The notes beneath the pieces were generated by a model that saw nothing but the letters and a program-made list of their open reading frames with translations, searched no databases and had not been told where the DNA came from. The position numbers were made by a program, and so were the translations under genes. This document shows, in pieces, positions 30,458 to 41,866 of a DNA stretch of 64,000 nt (the first letter of the stretch is position 1; each line of letters starts with the position of its first letter). This stretch comes from Entoloma clypeatum (lineage: Eukaryota > Basidiomycota > Agaricomycetes > Agaricales > Entolomataceae). The DNA lies in assembly GCA_963565915.1 (NCBI GenBank), contig OY751486.1:1178001-1242000 (forward strand). The letters are read 5' to 3'.

Positions 30458-31663
30458 TTTTTTTGACTCGGTTGTCTTCTCCGATTTGTCCTCAGCTTGG
30501 GCCGCGCGGGCCTTTGCTTTGGCGTTAGAAGACGATTTCTTCGAGCAGTCGGAAGCCCGATGACCAACGTTGCCGCAAAACATGCATAAATTATTGTCAA
30601 ATCGTCGTTGGCGATCTTGGGGAGTTAATTTCCCATCTTTGCCAAGTTTGTCGGAGAGGGCGGATTTCGGAGAGGTGGATGACGATTTTTGTTGTTGTTG
30701 CGAGTTGGGTTTAGACGATGAGGAGTTGTTGTTGGAGGATGATGAAGCGGGGGTCTGTTTTTTGTCGGATTTGTCGGATTTGTCGGATTTTGGAGTAGAT
30801 TTGTCGGAGGAGCGCGATTTCTCGTGTTGACGTTCCCAGTAGCGAGCATCAATGTTATGGGCCATTACTTTCAACTCGGCGAGAGTCTTTGGTTTGGGAA
30901 AAGTCCCCAAAACGTCCTTGATGCGTTCCGCTAAACTGGTATAGTACCGATATCGGAGCGCGCCATCATCCCACTGCGTGCGAGCGGAAAGATGTTTGAA
31001 GTCCACGTTGTAACGTAGGATCTTCTGATTGTCGCGCATCCGAAGGTGATCCAGGCTATCCTCTGCTTCTCCGGTCGGATCGATAGGTCCGAATTCGGAT
31101 CGGAGGATGTGCACAAAGGCGGACCAGTCGTCGTCGGACTCTCCCAAGAGGGTGGGCTCAAACCATTCGAGCGCGGTTCCTCGGAGGTACGACAGAGCGA
31201 AACTGACTTTGTTATCATCATCGTCAAAGGCGGGGTTGTTTCAGAAATATAGTGTGCATTGTGCGAGGAAACTGGTGAGTTTCCGAGAGTCGGAACCGTC
31301 AAAAGTGTCAGGTTCCTTCGACTTCTTTTTCGGAGTTTTCGGAGTCTCTCTACGTCGGAGCTCCTGCGTCATAAGCATAATTGCTTCGGCGAGGTTTGGA
31401 GTTTGCTCGCGACGGAAAGGATTGTTATCGTCAAAAGGAGAGGTCGGAGATTTAAAAGGACGGAATTCTTCAGGAATCAGAGGTCCTTGTGTCTGAGGTT
31501 TTCGGAGACGAGGTGTCAGAGATATGGGGTCAGGTTTGGGTGCAGATTCTTCTGCGGGAATATCTTGGAACATATGTAGAAATGTCGCCCTGGTGTCCTG
31601 CAGGTTTGAAGCTTCCGCTGCGGCTGCTGCTGCGCGGGAGTTCTGTGTGTTGCGGGCTGCCAT
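30455..31663 (-). pseudogene. gag of D with one internal TGA
   Basis: Starts MAARNTQNSRAAAAAAEAS, 46 nt inside the LTR. Contains the capsid-like region (KEPDTFDGSDSRKLTSF, SYLRGTALEWFEP, HNIDARYWERQHEKS), a Ser/Asn/Gln-rich linker and the knuckle CMFCGNVGHRASDC, ending ESKK-TAG like B. The frame is single except TGA at 31241-31243 (after AQCTLYF), where B has Ser. Confidence 0.9.
30458..30464 (-). promoter_or_regulatory. Putative -1 frameshift site of D (A AAA AAA)
   Basis: Minus strand TCA AAA AAA TAG, identical to B at the gag stop although flanking codons differ. Confidence 0.65.
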
Positions 31664-31696
31664 AACTGGAATTTGAAATACGGATAAGCGAGTGGC

Positions 31697-31707
31697 AGTT
31701 TGAATAT
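31697..31707 (-). promoter_or_regulatory. Primer-binding site of D
   Basis: Minus strand ATATTCAAACT, two bases after the LTR, exact complement of AGTTTGAATAT in the LTR (minus strand, 31949-31939); 12 nt pair if the next base is counted. Confidence 0.7.
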
Positions 31708-31709
31708 AC

Positions 31710-32193
31710 TGTTAAGAACTGATCGACAAAATGTCGGAGCTACGTCGGACGCGTCGGAAGGTCGGAGGGTCGGAGCGCGTGCAACGTAGGGGCAAGGACT
31801 TGGCTTCAACTTGTGTGTTGCGCCCTCGCTAATACGTTGGTGTCCTTATTTCGGAGGATCGGAGGATCGGAGGTCGGAGGTCGGACTCAAGTTAAGAGTT
31901 GGAAAGAGGACGGGAGGTATGATGTCGAATCTAAGTTGATATTCAAACTGAAGCTAATACACAATCCTACATAAGTTTAAATACTATGTCGGAGGACGTG
32001 TGGCTTCGTCGGAGTCGGATAACGAGTGGCTGTCGGAGATTCTTAACATAAGTAAAATGGTCGGATGTAAGTAATGTACGTAGTAACGAGATTCATAACA
32101 GTAAGTATGCATAATAAGTATTAGTCAAAATGTCGGAGGTGTCGGAGGTGTTGGGATTGGTCGGAAATCGTCGAAATGGATCGGAATGTAACA
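31710..32193 (-). repeat. 5' LTR of D
   Basis: 484 bp; same termini as 25820-26303, six substitutions apart. Confidence 0.96.
31939..31983 (-). promoter_or_regulatory. TATA-like box and predicted transcript start / self-primer of D
   Basis: On the minus strand TATTTAAAC (31983-31975) lies 34 nt before AGTTTGAATAT (31949-31939), the self-primer. Spacing equals that in B and E. Confidence 0.6.
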
Positions 32194-32243
32194 GATATTG
32201 AGTCTACTAAGACTGCCAGCGATGAGCGCAATGGCGAGTCTCA

Positions 32244-32574
32244 GGGCTCATAACCTGTTAGAACAGCATACAATCACATCAATGCTAGAGGTGATCACAG
32301 CGGATGTGTCGTCTTGCAGTCCTAGTATACTCTTATGCTACGTGCTACTAATCGTGTATCTACAATAGAGGGGAAACCTTACTACTAACCTTGGAGGTGT
32401 TTGCAAGGTGGGGGTTACTCGGTAAGAGCGTTATATTGCACAGAGAATAAGGACAGTCTTATATACTGGTCTACTTATTTGTACATTATTTGTACATCAT
32501 GTGATTTACATGCAGGAACAGAGATTCCTTAGAGATCCATGATGTACAAATAATTGGGCACATGCCGTACATCA
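32244..32574 (-). repeat. Copia LTR remnant with primer-binding site
   Basis: Minus-strand LTR, about 319 bp (32574 to 32256, TGATGTACGG to TTCTAACA), with a TATATAAGAC promoter motif, followed by GGTTATGAGCCC (32255-32244), another PBS against the initiator tRNA-Met anticodon arm. About 50 bp of leader remain before D interrupts it; no coding part is left. The outer LTR end is my best guess. Confidence 0.6.
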
Positions 32575-32919
32575 AAGGCTTGTTGAAGGCTGGATGGCAT
32601 CGGGCAATAAAGCTACCCCTTGGCCGCAAATATATTTTCATTGCATGCCATGCTCGCTCCAGGTTTTCGCCATATACATGGTATACTAATAATATATTGT
32701 ATGGTCATTTTTTACATGCGGTATTATGATATACTAGAAGGGATAATACACGGTATTGATTAAGACAATCAAAAAATTGCAGCCAATATGGGCAGAGATA
32801 AAAACGACGACAGCAACACCGTGGCGGAGTGAACGAGGGGAGAGGCAAGAAAAACGGCGGGAAGGATCGATCAGGATCTAGCTTTCGTTAGAGTTGTAAT
32901 TAACACGTGAATTCATCAC
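32575..32919. other. Spacer downstream of the host gene, nothing recognised
   Basis: AT-rich sequence between the copia remnant and the host gene stop; probably holds the 3' UTR of the host gene. No open frame or repeat stands out. Confidence 0.4.
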
Positions 32920-35900
32920 TCACGATCGAGGCGCTCGGCTGCTCTCCAAAAGGAATTTTGTGGCCACACGCTCGCTGAAGACCACAATATCCCTGGACTT
33001 ATGCCCAGTCCACCTCATATTCTGCTTCCAGGTCTTAGAGACGTGGAGCTTGAGGTCGGTCTTTAACTTCTCCCGTTGCCTAACGAAAAACTCCTCTGCC
33101 GCTGGAGACCACTGATCGCCTGCAAGATTGCCCCTAATCCATGTGTATTCCTTCGGGTACCACGACGAGTGCGCACGATGGCCGTTCCGGGAATCAACGT
33201 AAAAAACCCCGCAGACTACATCCAGTTTGTCTTTTGTCACACCATCGTCTACAAACTCCACGTCATCATTGTACGCGACGACCTCGTCACCGTAAATCGG
33301 TCCACCCAACACGTCCTCCTCCGATACGAAGTCGCGAGCAATCCTTCCCGCAATTCCTCCTCTTAAACGGATAGCGCGCCCATACGACGAGCACAGTATT
33401 TGTTCCCGCTTCTTCAAATACACGTTATAGTCATCTCGGTTTGGCGAGAAATTCCTCCCTCTATGGCCGAGACCACTGGAGCGGGACTCTTCCGGCAACA
33501 TAGCTGTTGTATGTCGTCGCCTAGGTTTGACGGTCCGGAATGGGATGCCTTGCTTGAGAAGGCCGAGGCCAATCTGATGCATTGTTCCCCAAAGAGTCCG
33601 GTAGATGAGGAGGACGGTCGCCGCACTGTTTATCCCAATGAACCACGGCGAGACGTCGGAAGACACTTCTGGTGGCCGAAGAACATAGAACCTTGAATGT
33701 CCATCCACAGCCGTGCTGACCTCGAGACAGAACCGCTCCGGGTCACAGCAGAGCCGGGGGACGCTGGGGTCGGTGGTGCGAGAGACGTCCCATACACTCG
33801 GTAGGTCCTTATATGTCAAGTCCTCCGCATTGTACTGTGACGTCGCGACGTTATGGAAATTAACAACAGATTCGAGATCGAAATCGACCTCACCGGGCGG
33901 GAGGTCGGGGAGGTCGGGCGTTGCCCCCGGCCACAGCAAACGACCTGACGCCCTTTCCACGTTGTCATAGGTCAACGTATCGCCCTTGTGAAGCGCTGTG
34001 TTGAGGCTCTTGACTCTGGGATCGAATCCATGACGTTTTCTCAGGTACTGTCCCAAAGGCCAAATCACCAGCTTCGGTTCCTCCTCCTGCACTTGCTTCA
34101 CATCATGGACTACCAACGCTTCCACGTGGGCCAACATCGCCTGCCCCACTGCCCTGTCCTCCGTCTGCATTGCCCGATCCTCCGTCTGCACTGCCCGATC
34201 CTCCGCAATTTCCTCATCGTCCAAATCTTCGTACATCGGCTGGTACTCGCTGGGCGGACGTTTCGGAAGATGCTCGACAAGGTCCCATTCATTCAGGTGG
34301 GGCCAAAAAAATCTCTGGTTCTCGGTGTGATCTGTCCACTCATCCTCAACATCAGAGGCCACGACTATCTTCCTCTGATACCAGCCTTCGTTCCACACAT
34401 CCTCTACCCACGTAAAGAATTTCGATTTCTTGACGTATCCATGCTGTTTCACCTGCGCTAACCGCATTTCCCGTTCCTTCCTCTGCCTGATGGTCCCGTT
34501 CTTTTCCTGGTACTCTAGCTCTTGTTCCATGCGTTCCCTGAACGCGCCCCAATCTTCACCATCCCGCTGACCGGAATGAGCCAGAGCTTTCCGTTCTGGT
34601 TTTGTCTGTGGTACCAATACGGCAAAGACCTCTAATGGATCGCTGCCAGTGTAAGAATCCTCTTGCTCTACGCTCGTCAGAGGAGCGGGAGCGGAAGAAA
34701 AACGTGAAGGGGCGCCAGTAGGAACGGAAGGAGTCGGCTCGGTCAGCGGAGGCATATATGAGCTAGGTGTTGGTAACTCGATGTCTTGGAAGACGATTTC
34801 GCGAGTCTTCGCGTCATCGATAACTTCTTGAGGGGGGAAATAGAGTTTGCCCATCATGAGATCACTCAATGATGTTGGCGTGGAGTCGAGCTTTCCCCAT
34901 ATGAGCCAAATGGGAACGCTGGCCCGGTTCAATCTATACACCATCTTCGTCCACCGACACTCCCAGGCGTTGAGGAAGCCTCCAGCGCGCAAGCCACGCG
35001 TAAATTGGCAGACGATGGAACTCTGAAGGAGGCTAAGCCAAGACCGAGGCAAGGGGTCTGGACCGTGACCAGAAAGCGCGTCGAAAGCGCCGTCCAAACA
35101 GTCGTCCGCATACTCGCGAAGCCAAAGCGCTAGAGTAAAGCTGACTAAAGCAGAGAGCATGGTAAACGCATTTTGCGAGCGTTTCGCGCATTTCAGGGCT
35201 TTGTCCCAATCCGAGTGCGTTGCTCTGTATCCGTAGTCGGATGGGAGGTGCGGTTCCTCGATGGGGGGAAGCTCTTCACGCAAAATGTGGTACTCCCTCA
35301 AGCGGCGTGACACTGCTATCAAATTCCTCTCCAAAAGGATCCAAGCGTCGCGGGTTGGCGCATTCAAGGTGTATCGAACGCCTAACTTTTCATGGAAGAC
35401 ACTTTCGATGGAATCCGAAAGGGGGACATCGAGACAAGCGAAGAAGGGATCACGGTGGATAGACCGTTTGGGGTAGAAAGCCTGGTAGAGATTGTCGTCG
35501 CGGAGGAGGCATGGGAGTGTGAAGTTTGAAGAGGACACTTCCTCGAGAACGTTCTTTGGAAGCGGGTTCAAATTCGGGGTGGTAACGAGGCCGGCTTTGT
35601 TATGCCAATAGGCCATGCGCCGGAGGACTGGTAGCCTTGCGCGCGGAGCGTCTGGTTCTTCCGCTTCCTCATCCCCGGTTTCATGGGTCAGATTCTTTCG
35701 ATAACAGACGTTAGTTAATTTGATTTGCGTCGCGAAATGGGCAAAATTTACAGACGGCGCATCGAGAAGCGCAAATTGGGAGTTTTGAGAGTGGGCGGAA
35801 TGAGAGGACTGAAAAAAATGAAAATGTCAACAGAGGAGTAATTAGTTAAGAAATTTAGGATTACCACGCAAGGATGGAGCGGCTTTGACCGAGCGCTTTG

Positions 35901-36155
35901 CGGCGGGACAGAACGGGAAGACTGTACGGACAAGGGTATGAGTAATGTTTGTGAAAAGAACTGGGAATACTCACAAGCCCTGAGTTTTGAGCAGCGAATC
36001 GGCGGTGTCGATAGTTTCCAGGACCAATGCTGCTCTGAGACCTGCTGTCCTGTGATTCACTATAGAACAATGGAATCGAACCTTTGACAAAGCAGTCGAG
36101 TATAAGGAACTTACTATGGCTGGAACCGATTTGGCCTTGTTCTGGAGTGATCCAT
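32920..36155 (-). CDS. Four-exon host gene, large protein of unknown function
   Basis: Complement of join(32920..35808, 35865..35921, 35975..36059, 36115..36155): 1023 aa with three introns of 56, 53 and 55 bp. Donors GTAATC, GTGAGT and GTAAGT and acceptors TTTTTTCAG, CCGTACAG and TTCTATAG keep the frame open throughout, which supports a live gene. N-terminus MDHSRTRPNRFQPYESQ is Ser/Arg-rich. The middle has Pro/Ser-rich linkers and a short repeat of DRAVQTEDRAMQ type (minus strand, ~34150-34210). No transmembrane segment or known catalytic motif is evident. The region with PWFIGINSAATVLLIYR near 33580-33640 recalls a mushroom-specific hypothetical family. The exact start codon is inferred. 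Confidence 0.75.
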
Positions 36156-36765
36156 TGGCGAAACCCGGAAGAGAAGAACCAGAGGCAGGTGAGCAAGAGC
36201 GCTACAAACGAGACACAAGGGGACGATCCGAGGCCCCCAAAAGATCTTGAGCGACGCGTAACCGCAATGAACGCCGGGAGGACAAGAGTGAAGTTTAGAT
36301 TAAGAGCACAGCTCCCAATTTTTCGCAACCGAAGAAGCTAGTAGTGAAGCTCCACTAGCGCTTGATGTCTTGAGGGAGGCGGCGAGGAGGCTGCGGTGTT
36401 GGTGTTGTTCGTGGTTTGGCACTAGGGTTGCGTGTAAAAGTGGGGGGTTTTTTACATTATGTAATTGACACGTGTAATATACTGTAAATTACATGTTTTT
36501 TACATCGTGGTGAAGGTGGTCTGTAAAAAAAGTAAAAAAGTGTTGAGGCATGATCGGTATGGCAGAGGGATCTGGCAGTAGGAGACAGGCACGCAGAATT
36601 TTCATTGCCCTCCCAATACTCATCGGCATCGCTCTACCCCTACTGGAACTCTCAACGCCGCCCACGTCAAACTTCCCCGGAACGGCGCTCAATTTACAGT
36701 GGGAACTCAGGTACGCCACCCTGTGTCGGAAAAATCCTGATACCCTGATCAGGCCATTTCAGTGG
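36156..36765. other. Upstream region of the host gene
   Basis: No gene supported; small open frames on both strands lack recognisable motifs. The 36430-36540 stretch is rich in TTTTTTACAT and AATTACA motifs in both orientations, perhaps an old transposon end. Confidence 0.35.
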
Positions 36766-36773
36766 AGAGAAGC

Positions 36774-37131
36774 CAAGGGGGGTGTCGGGACCGGAATTTT
36801 TTACACGGGGTCGAAATTCGATGTGAAATGGGCTGGGAAATCCAAATTTAGAGTCAGTTTCTCAATCCGAGTGGCAGTTCCCAAGTTATAGCCATTTTGA
36901 TGAAAATATTTGAATAAACTTTTATTTTTTCTGATTTATTTTTTTTGGATCGCACGGACCATTCCGCACGACTTTGCAAAAAAAATCGAGACCCCCCCCC
37001 CCTCTTTCCTTTTTAGGAAGGAGGTTAAGAAGTGCCAGGAAAAATCTGAAAAAATCATTTTTCAATCTCCCAGCCATTTTCAAGGCAAATTCCGACCCAG
37101 TGTAAAAAATTCCGGTCCCGACACCCCCTTG
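36774..37131. mobile_element. hAT-like MITE with 8-bp target duplication
   Basis: 358 bp. It starts CAAGGGGGGTGTCGGGACC and ends with the inverse (GGTCCCGACACCCCCTTG); the terminal inverted repeat spans about 35 bp including GGAATTTTTTACAC. Flanked by AGAGAAGC at 36766-36773 and 37132-37139. The 8-bp duplication and CAAGG start fit the hAT superfamily, although KDZ-type elements also make 8-bp duplications. No coding capacity. Confidence 0.85.
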
Positions 37132-37256
37132 AGAGAAGCATCAACCCTCATCACGCGCAAGCGCCCGAACAGCGTCGTGGAATAGTATCAGAGCATGTCA
37201 GCAGCTCCTGACTGATCAGGCCATATTATTGCTACTTCATTTTTGAGTATAGTGTA

Positions 37257-40200
37257 AAACAGTGTAGGTGTGCTTTTTTTGTGTAGAGAATAAAAAGCTA
37301 TTCAGTGTGATTTTTTTCCCTAAACGGTGACCAGATGATGACATCATCCTGACACATCAGTGCAGCGCGCCTCGCCCGCCACTGTCTGGCTATGGATGGC
37401 AGGCCAGCTGGCCCACTAGCTGGCCCATTGTTTTATAGAATATTTAATCCAATGCATGCCACCACTGAATCGCCTCTTCCTGCCCTCCTCATAACATGGA
37501 ACACCATAGTATCAACTGGGCAGCCCTCTCTCAGAAATCTGTCTGTGCTTTCTGCAAGTTTGTGAGTGATATTGGCCGCCAAAGTCACTGTAGCTGACAG
37601 TACACAGGCATTTCCAGCATGTGTTGCGTCAGAAACCCATAATCCATGGTTTAATCCATTTGATCCACAAGATTGGGTGAACCCCTGTGTGATTCAAGCT
37701 TTCCTCAACTCATCTTCCAAGCCACCGGAATCCTCAATGTGCCACAACTTCTGGATGGAGTTGTCTGCTCCACAGATTAAAGAATATCTCTTATGGGTGT
37801 GCTTGATTTTTTTGTGGCAAAATCATCTAAAACTAATCTGTTGTAGTTGTTACCAAAGTCAGCGCTCGGAAACACATTTTTCGGTCCTGAGAACATTGCC
37901 ACCTGGTTTCTACATGCACCATATCAGCTATACCTGTCCACTCAATGTTGCAACTCTCAAGCAAATGGTGCTTCAGCTCTCAGGCCTCTCAAGGTCGAGG
38001 ATCCAAGTCACCTTCCAATTGTTTTGCAGTCAAGTTCGAAGGGCCTGGGTAAACGAAAAGCTATTGCAGATGTTATTGAGATATCGGATGATGATGATCT
38101 ACCTCCAGTGATCCTTCTCCCAAAGAGGCTGAAACGGGAACCCACCAGCAGGTTTATCGACTTGACGCATGATATTGATGACAAGTTAAACTCCATCACG
38201 GAATCAAAGCCATCTTGGCCTACAACTTCACGACCCAAGAAGCATGGCGTCTGATCGAAGGTCAAGAAAATCATTCACAATCCTGATGCGGCCCTCAAAA
38301 TTACACCGAGCAAGTATGTTGCGGCAATTTTGCCCCTGACAGAGATTCCGACTGGATGGAATCCTTCAGAAATCCCGCGGGCCTACTTGCCTGATCTTTC
38401 AAACGATAAATCCATCCTTGGGGGAGGGAAGAACATTATCGGCCTCATCCGTCATGAGGTTTGGATCTCCAAAGTTCATCAAACTCTTTCTCACCTCATA
38501 ATATAGGACCAGTGCTCATGGGACGGCTCAAGTGGCCACGGGTCAGGTGATACATTCATCTACAATGGATTCTCGAATGATGGCAGCAAGGTCTGGTGCC
38601 AGCGAGCTGATTATAGATGTTGATCTATCAAACTCTGCGAGTTCTTTGATCGCACACGTCTTTCAGGGTTTGAGAGTTTTGAGCAAGGTGAAGATGAGCT
38701 ACAAGAGTTTTGGTCTGAAGAGCTTGATGCCATTGTACAGGAACCTCGCCTATGTGAGGGTGCTGTTGCACGGTAAACTTCTCTGCTTGTCAAGAGTCAT
38801 CAATACAGTGGGCCTCATCAGTAGTGTGCAGGTTCTATACACGCATCATGCAGTCAAAGTGCAAGATGCTTAATTGTGGTGGCAAGGCCGTCCTTATAAA
38901 CTTAAAGGTCAGCATTATAATTCACTCCTACTTAGCATATTCATCCTCATTTTGGTTGTACAACATTAGCACCCATCATATTATGGGAAGACAACACATG
39001 TGGGGTGTTCTGGTTGGCGCCCCGGAGATTCTCCTGGTTCTCATCAGTGGGATGACCTTGATAGGGAGATTGACGAGGCTGAATTCAGGGAGTTATTTGC
39101 AAGAAATGGACGTCTTTCAGAGGGGGGTGAGGATCTTACTGTCAATGGTTTGTGCAGTGTGATTGCACCTTTCTCATCTTGGAAAGCAAACCTGCAGTGC
39201 ATCATGACTATTCCTTCCTCTGATGTTTTCTAAATATATTTGAAGAGCTTTCGCATATTCTCAATGGAGAGGTTAAGTCAGGACACATCATATATTACCA
39301 AAGTTATGAGTTATGCCACTTGACTCTTACAATCTTTCGGCCCATTGATAAAGACCTTTTGCATCTCGCCTTAGTTATCCCAAAGGAGCCGCACAATCAC
39401 CCTCGATTTACGCATGTGAAGCCCACGCTTACCAAAAAGAAAGGCATATCGAAGGTGTATAACGCACTTGGTCATACAGCCCGAGTAACCCCAAAAGTCC
39501 TTCGAGAGAGTGCGTACTTGATAATATAATATTTGTTGTAAGATTGGTGACCTATTGAAACAGGTGTTTTGACAAAGGTTATTCTCAATAATCAAACCTG
39601 GGCTGAAATATTTCCTGGGATGGTTTCGAAGGTTTATCTGTGGACTAAACAAAGATAAATATCCTGCAGGGCTGGATTGGGCTGGTGTCCAACATGAACT
39701 CGATCACCGCCAACTCACATTGCTGCAAGAAGAGCGCTATATACATGCTGTTATCACCGAAGGTGAGGTTAAGCTTGTGGTAACCATGTTACCCAGCCTT
39801 ATAAAGCATGTCCATGATGCCCGATTTCTTGCAATTGACTACACCTTCAAACGTGTTCATGGAGAATTTAATGAATGGGAAGTTGCCACCATGATTGACC
39901 ACTATAATACCCGTAAGTGAACAAGAACTGACCTCCGGATTTGCTCACAAATGTTGTGCTGGGAGTATCAATTGCAAGCCTCTATTGTAATAAAGCAACA
40001 CGCGAAGCATTCCGCCTTCTATTTCAGAAGTTTTTCGACACCATCCATTGAGTAACTGGAAAGCCACTCAAGATTCACGCTTTCGACCACGATGGCAGCC
40101 TCCATAATTTCTTGTTTGATGCTGAGGCTGCGCAAATACAAGGATGTGGCAATGTCTTTCTTCCCATGAACGACCCCACTGTTAGTGGGATTGGCACTTC

Positions 40201-41866
40201 AGATCCATTGTTTCTGGTCCAATATGTGGTCAAGACCTGTGTCCAACACTTTTTATGGTAAGTCTTGTCTCTGGTCATGGCAGCCTCCTGTCATAATCGA
40301 TTTCATGTTTCAGAAACCTCGATAAACTACCACAACAAGTTCCCTGGGAGCTATCAATCGTCTCAAAACATTTCTGAATCTATCTACTCAACAGGAGATT
40401 GAGGAATGGAAGAGTTTCTGCCAAAATTCATGTCACAAGAGTGTCCATGGTGCATCCATTTCTTTGGTACCTTCACATTTGTAATATCCCTGATGCCTAC
40501 TATAGCCAGACTGGTACAAGCAAAAGCAAGATCACCCGTGGTATCTACCATCTGTGAATAAATTCCTTTCGCAGATGAAGGACGAGAGCTGGCGACAATC
40601 ACCAGATGATACAAATATCGCCGAAACAGCCCATGCAACACATAATGCAGAGACGAGTATCAATGCACCATTACTTCAGGCAATTCTTGAGTAAATCATA
40701 TTCTTGTTATGTTAATTGATTGTCTCACTTCCTTCTCCCAGATCATATGAGTGTGATAAAGGAATCGCCCAACGATTCAACGAATATGAGCGACCTGGAA
40801 ATATTGCAAATTGTTGGAATGGCCCATCTCAACAGGAGAAGCGAAGTGCTAAGCGTCAAGAAGCAACGCGCTGAAAAACCACAGCTATCGATCAAAGCCG
40901 TACAAGACTCACAGCACTCGGGGATGAAGTTGAAGACCTTGTGGAAAAAAGGGCTCAATCCCTCGAACGCAAACACACTATCGAAAACGGGCTGAAGAGA
41001 ATTTCTATGGAGTTAAAAGAGCATAGTAAAGTATCAATGACAGCTGCTGACTTACAGCACAAACGGGAGCGCCTCAACACAGAGATGAGTGATGGGGTTG
41101 TGCAGAGAAAGCAGTGGTCTGCAAGGGCTGCTGAGGTGCAAGATGCAATAAAGAAAATCAAAAAAGGCGAGCTTTTGGGTGTACGGAGTCGCAACTCAAG
41201 GCCCTCTACCCCCCAGAAAGGCAAGTACACGGTACACCAGCCTTGCATGAGAACACTCCTGACAAGCAGCCCTCCAGACACTTCAAGACACTCCAACACC
41301 AGCCGAAGCTCCTCAAAAAGTCCCTCTGCCCGTCTTTGATACCTTCAAGACTCACAGTCTACCTTCGAATTTGGCAGCTTGGACTTGTTGAATGAGGTTG
41401 ATGAAACCCATGAAACCTCAGAAACCTCACCAAATGATAAACTCCCTCCTCATCTGATCCCGTTCAGTCCTACACCTTCGTAATGTGCACTCATTGAAGC
41501 TAATCTTGATCTTCCCCTTCTTAATGATGATGAAATTGATGCACTTTATGACTCTATGATCGCAATGAATAGAACTTAGAAACATACTTAGGGCAGAATA
41601 GATATATTGTACCAAAGTATACACGAAACTGAATAGCCAATACCTTGTTTGCCGGGAGGACATGGACGACACATCAACCAAGTCAATGTGGAACTGGGTC
41701 ATGTGATATGGGCAACAATAGCCTGCCACCAATCCGCCATCATCCAAAAATGACAATCATGGTGGGAGGGGCGGGGCTGCTGATTTGACCCAAAACTGTG
41801 GGATTTTTTGTTAAACGGTGGCTTTTTCTTCTTATTCGGTGAAAGAAAATCTCACCTACACTGTTT
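37257..41866 (+). mobile_element. DNA transposon with 14-bp terminal inverted repeats
   Basis: AAACAGTGTAGGTG at 37257-37270 is inverted exactly at 41853-41866 (CACCTACACTGTTT). Between them lies one long decayed multi-exon gene with MULE-like motifs. I cannot see a clear target duplication. Ends are inferred from the repeat alone. Confidence 0.6.
37496..41339 (+). pseudogene. Decayed MULE-like transposase gene of a mushroom family
   Basis: Starts MEHHSINWAALSQKSV (37496). Exons with usable ~45-60-bp introns include NPFDPQDWVNPCVIQAF, then FGPENIATWFLHAPY, a SUMO-interaction-like VIEISDDDD, an AYLPDLSNDKS part, SDDxxFFDRTRF-type sequence, and HPSYYGKTTHVGCSGW. The core ERYIHAVITEGEV and FLAIDYTFKRVHGEFNEW suggests the first Asp of a DDE transposase; HAFDHDGSLHNFLF and NIAETAHATHNAE follow, then a C-terminal coiled coil. 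Breaks: TGA at 38252-38254 and 38621-38623 (both fit CGA ancestors) and a frameshift near 39235. The MULE link is inferred from the DxTFK motif. Confidence 0.6.

Larger units (their letters stand above)
25820..32193 (-). mobile_element. Ty3/gypsy chromovirus D (family III), full length with target duplication
   Basis: 6374 bp, two 484-bp LTRs (25820-26303 and 31710-32193), flanked by GATAT at 25815-25819 and 32194-32198. LTRs differ at 6 sites (98.8% identity), all transitions, five at CpG, so the insertion is recent. gag has one TGA and pol lacks the first half of RT, so D cannot move alone. The antisense Zn2Cys6 gene is intact. D sits in the leader of an older copia remnant. Confidence 0.96.

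Noticed and set aside
36550..36891. 113-aa frame MIGMAEGSGSRRQ
   Set aside because: Its C-terminal third lies in the MITE and no motif is recognisable; not supported as a gene.
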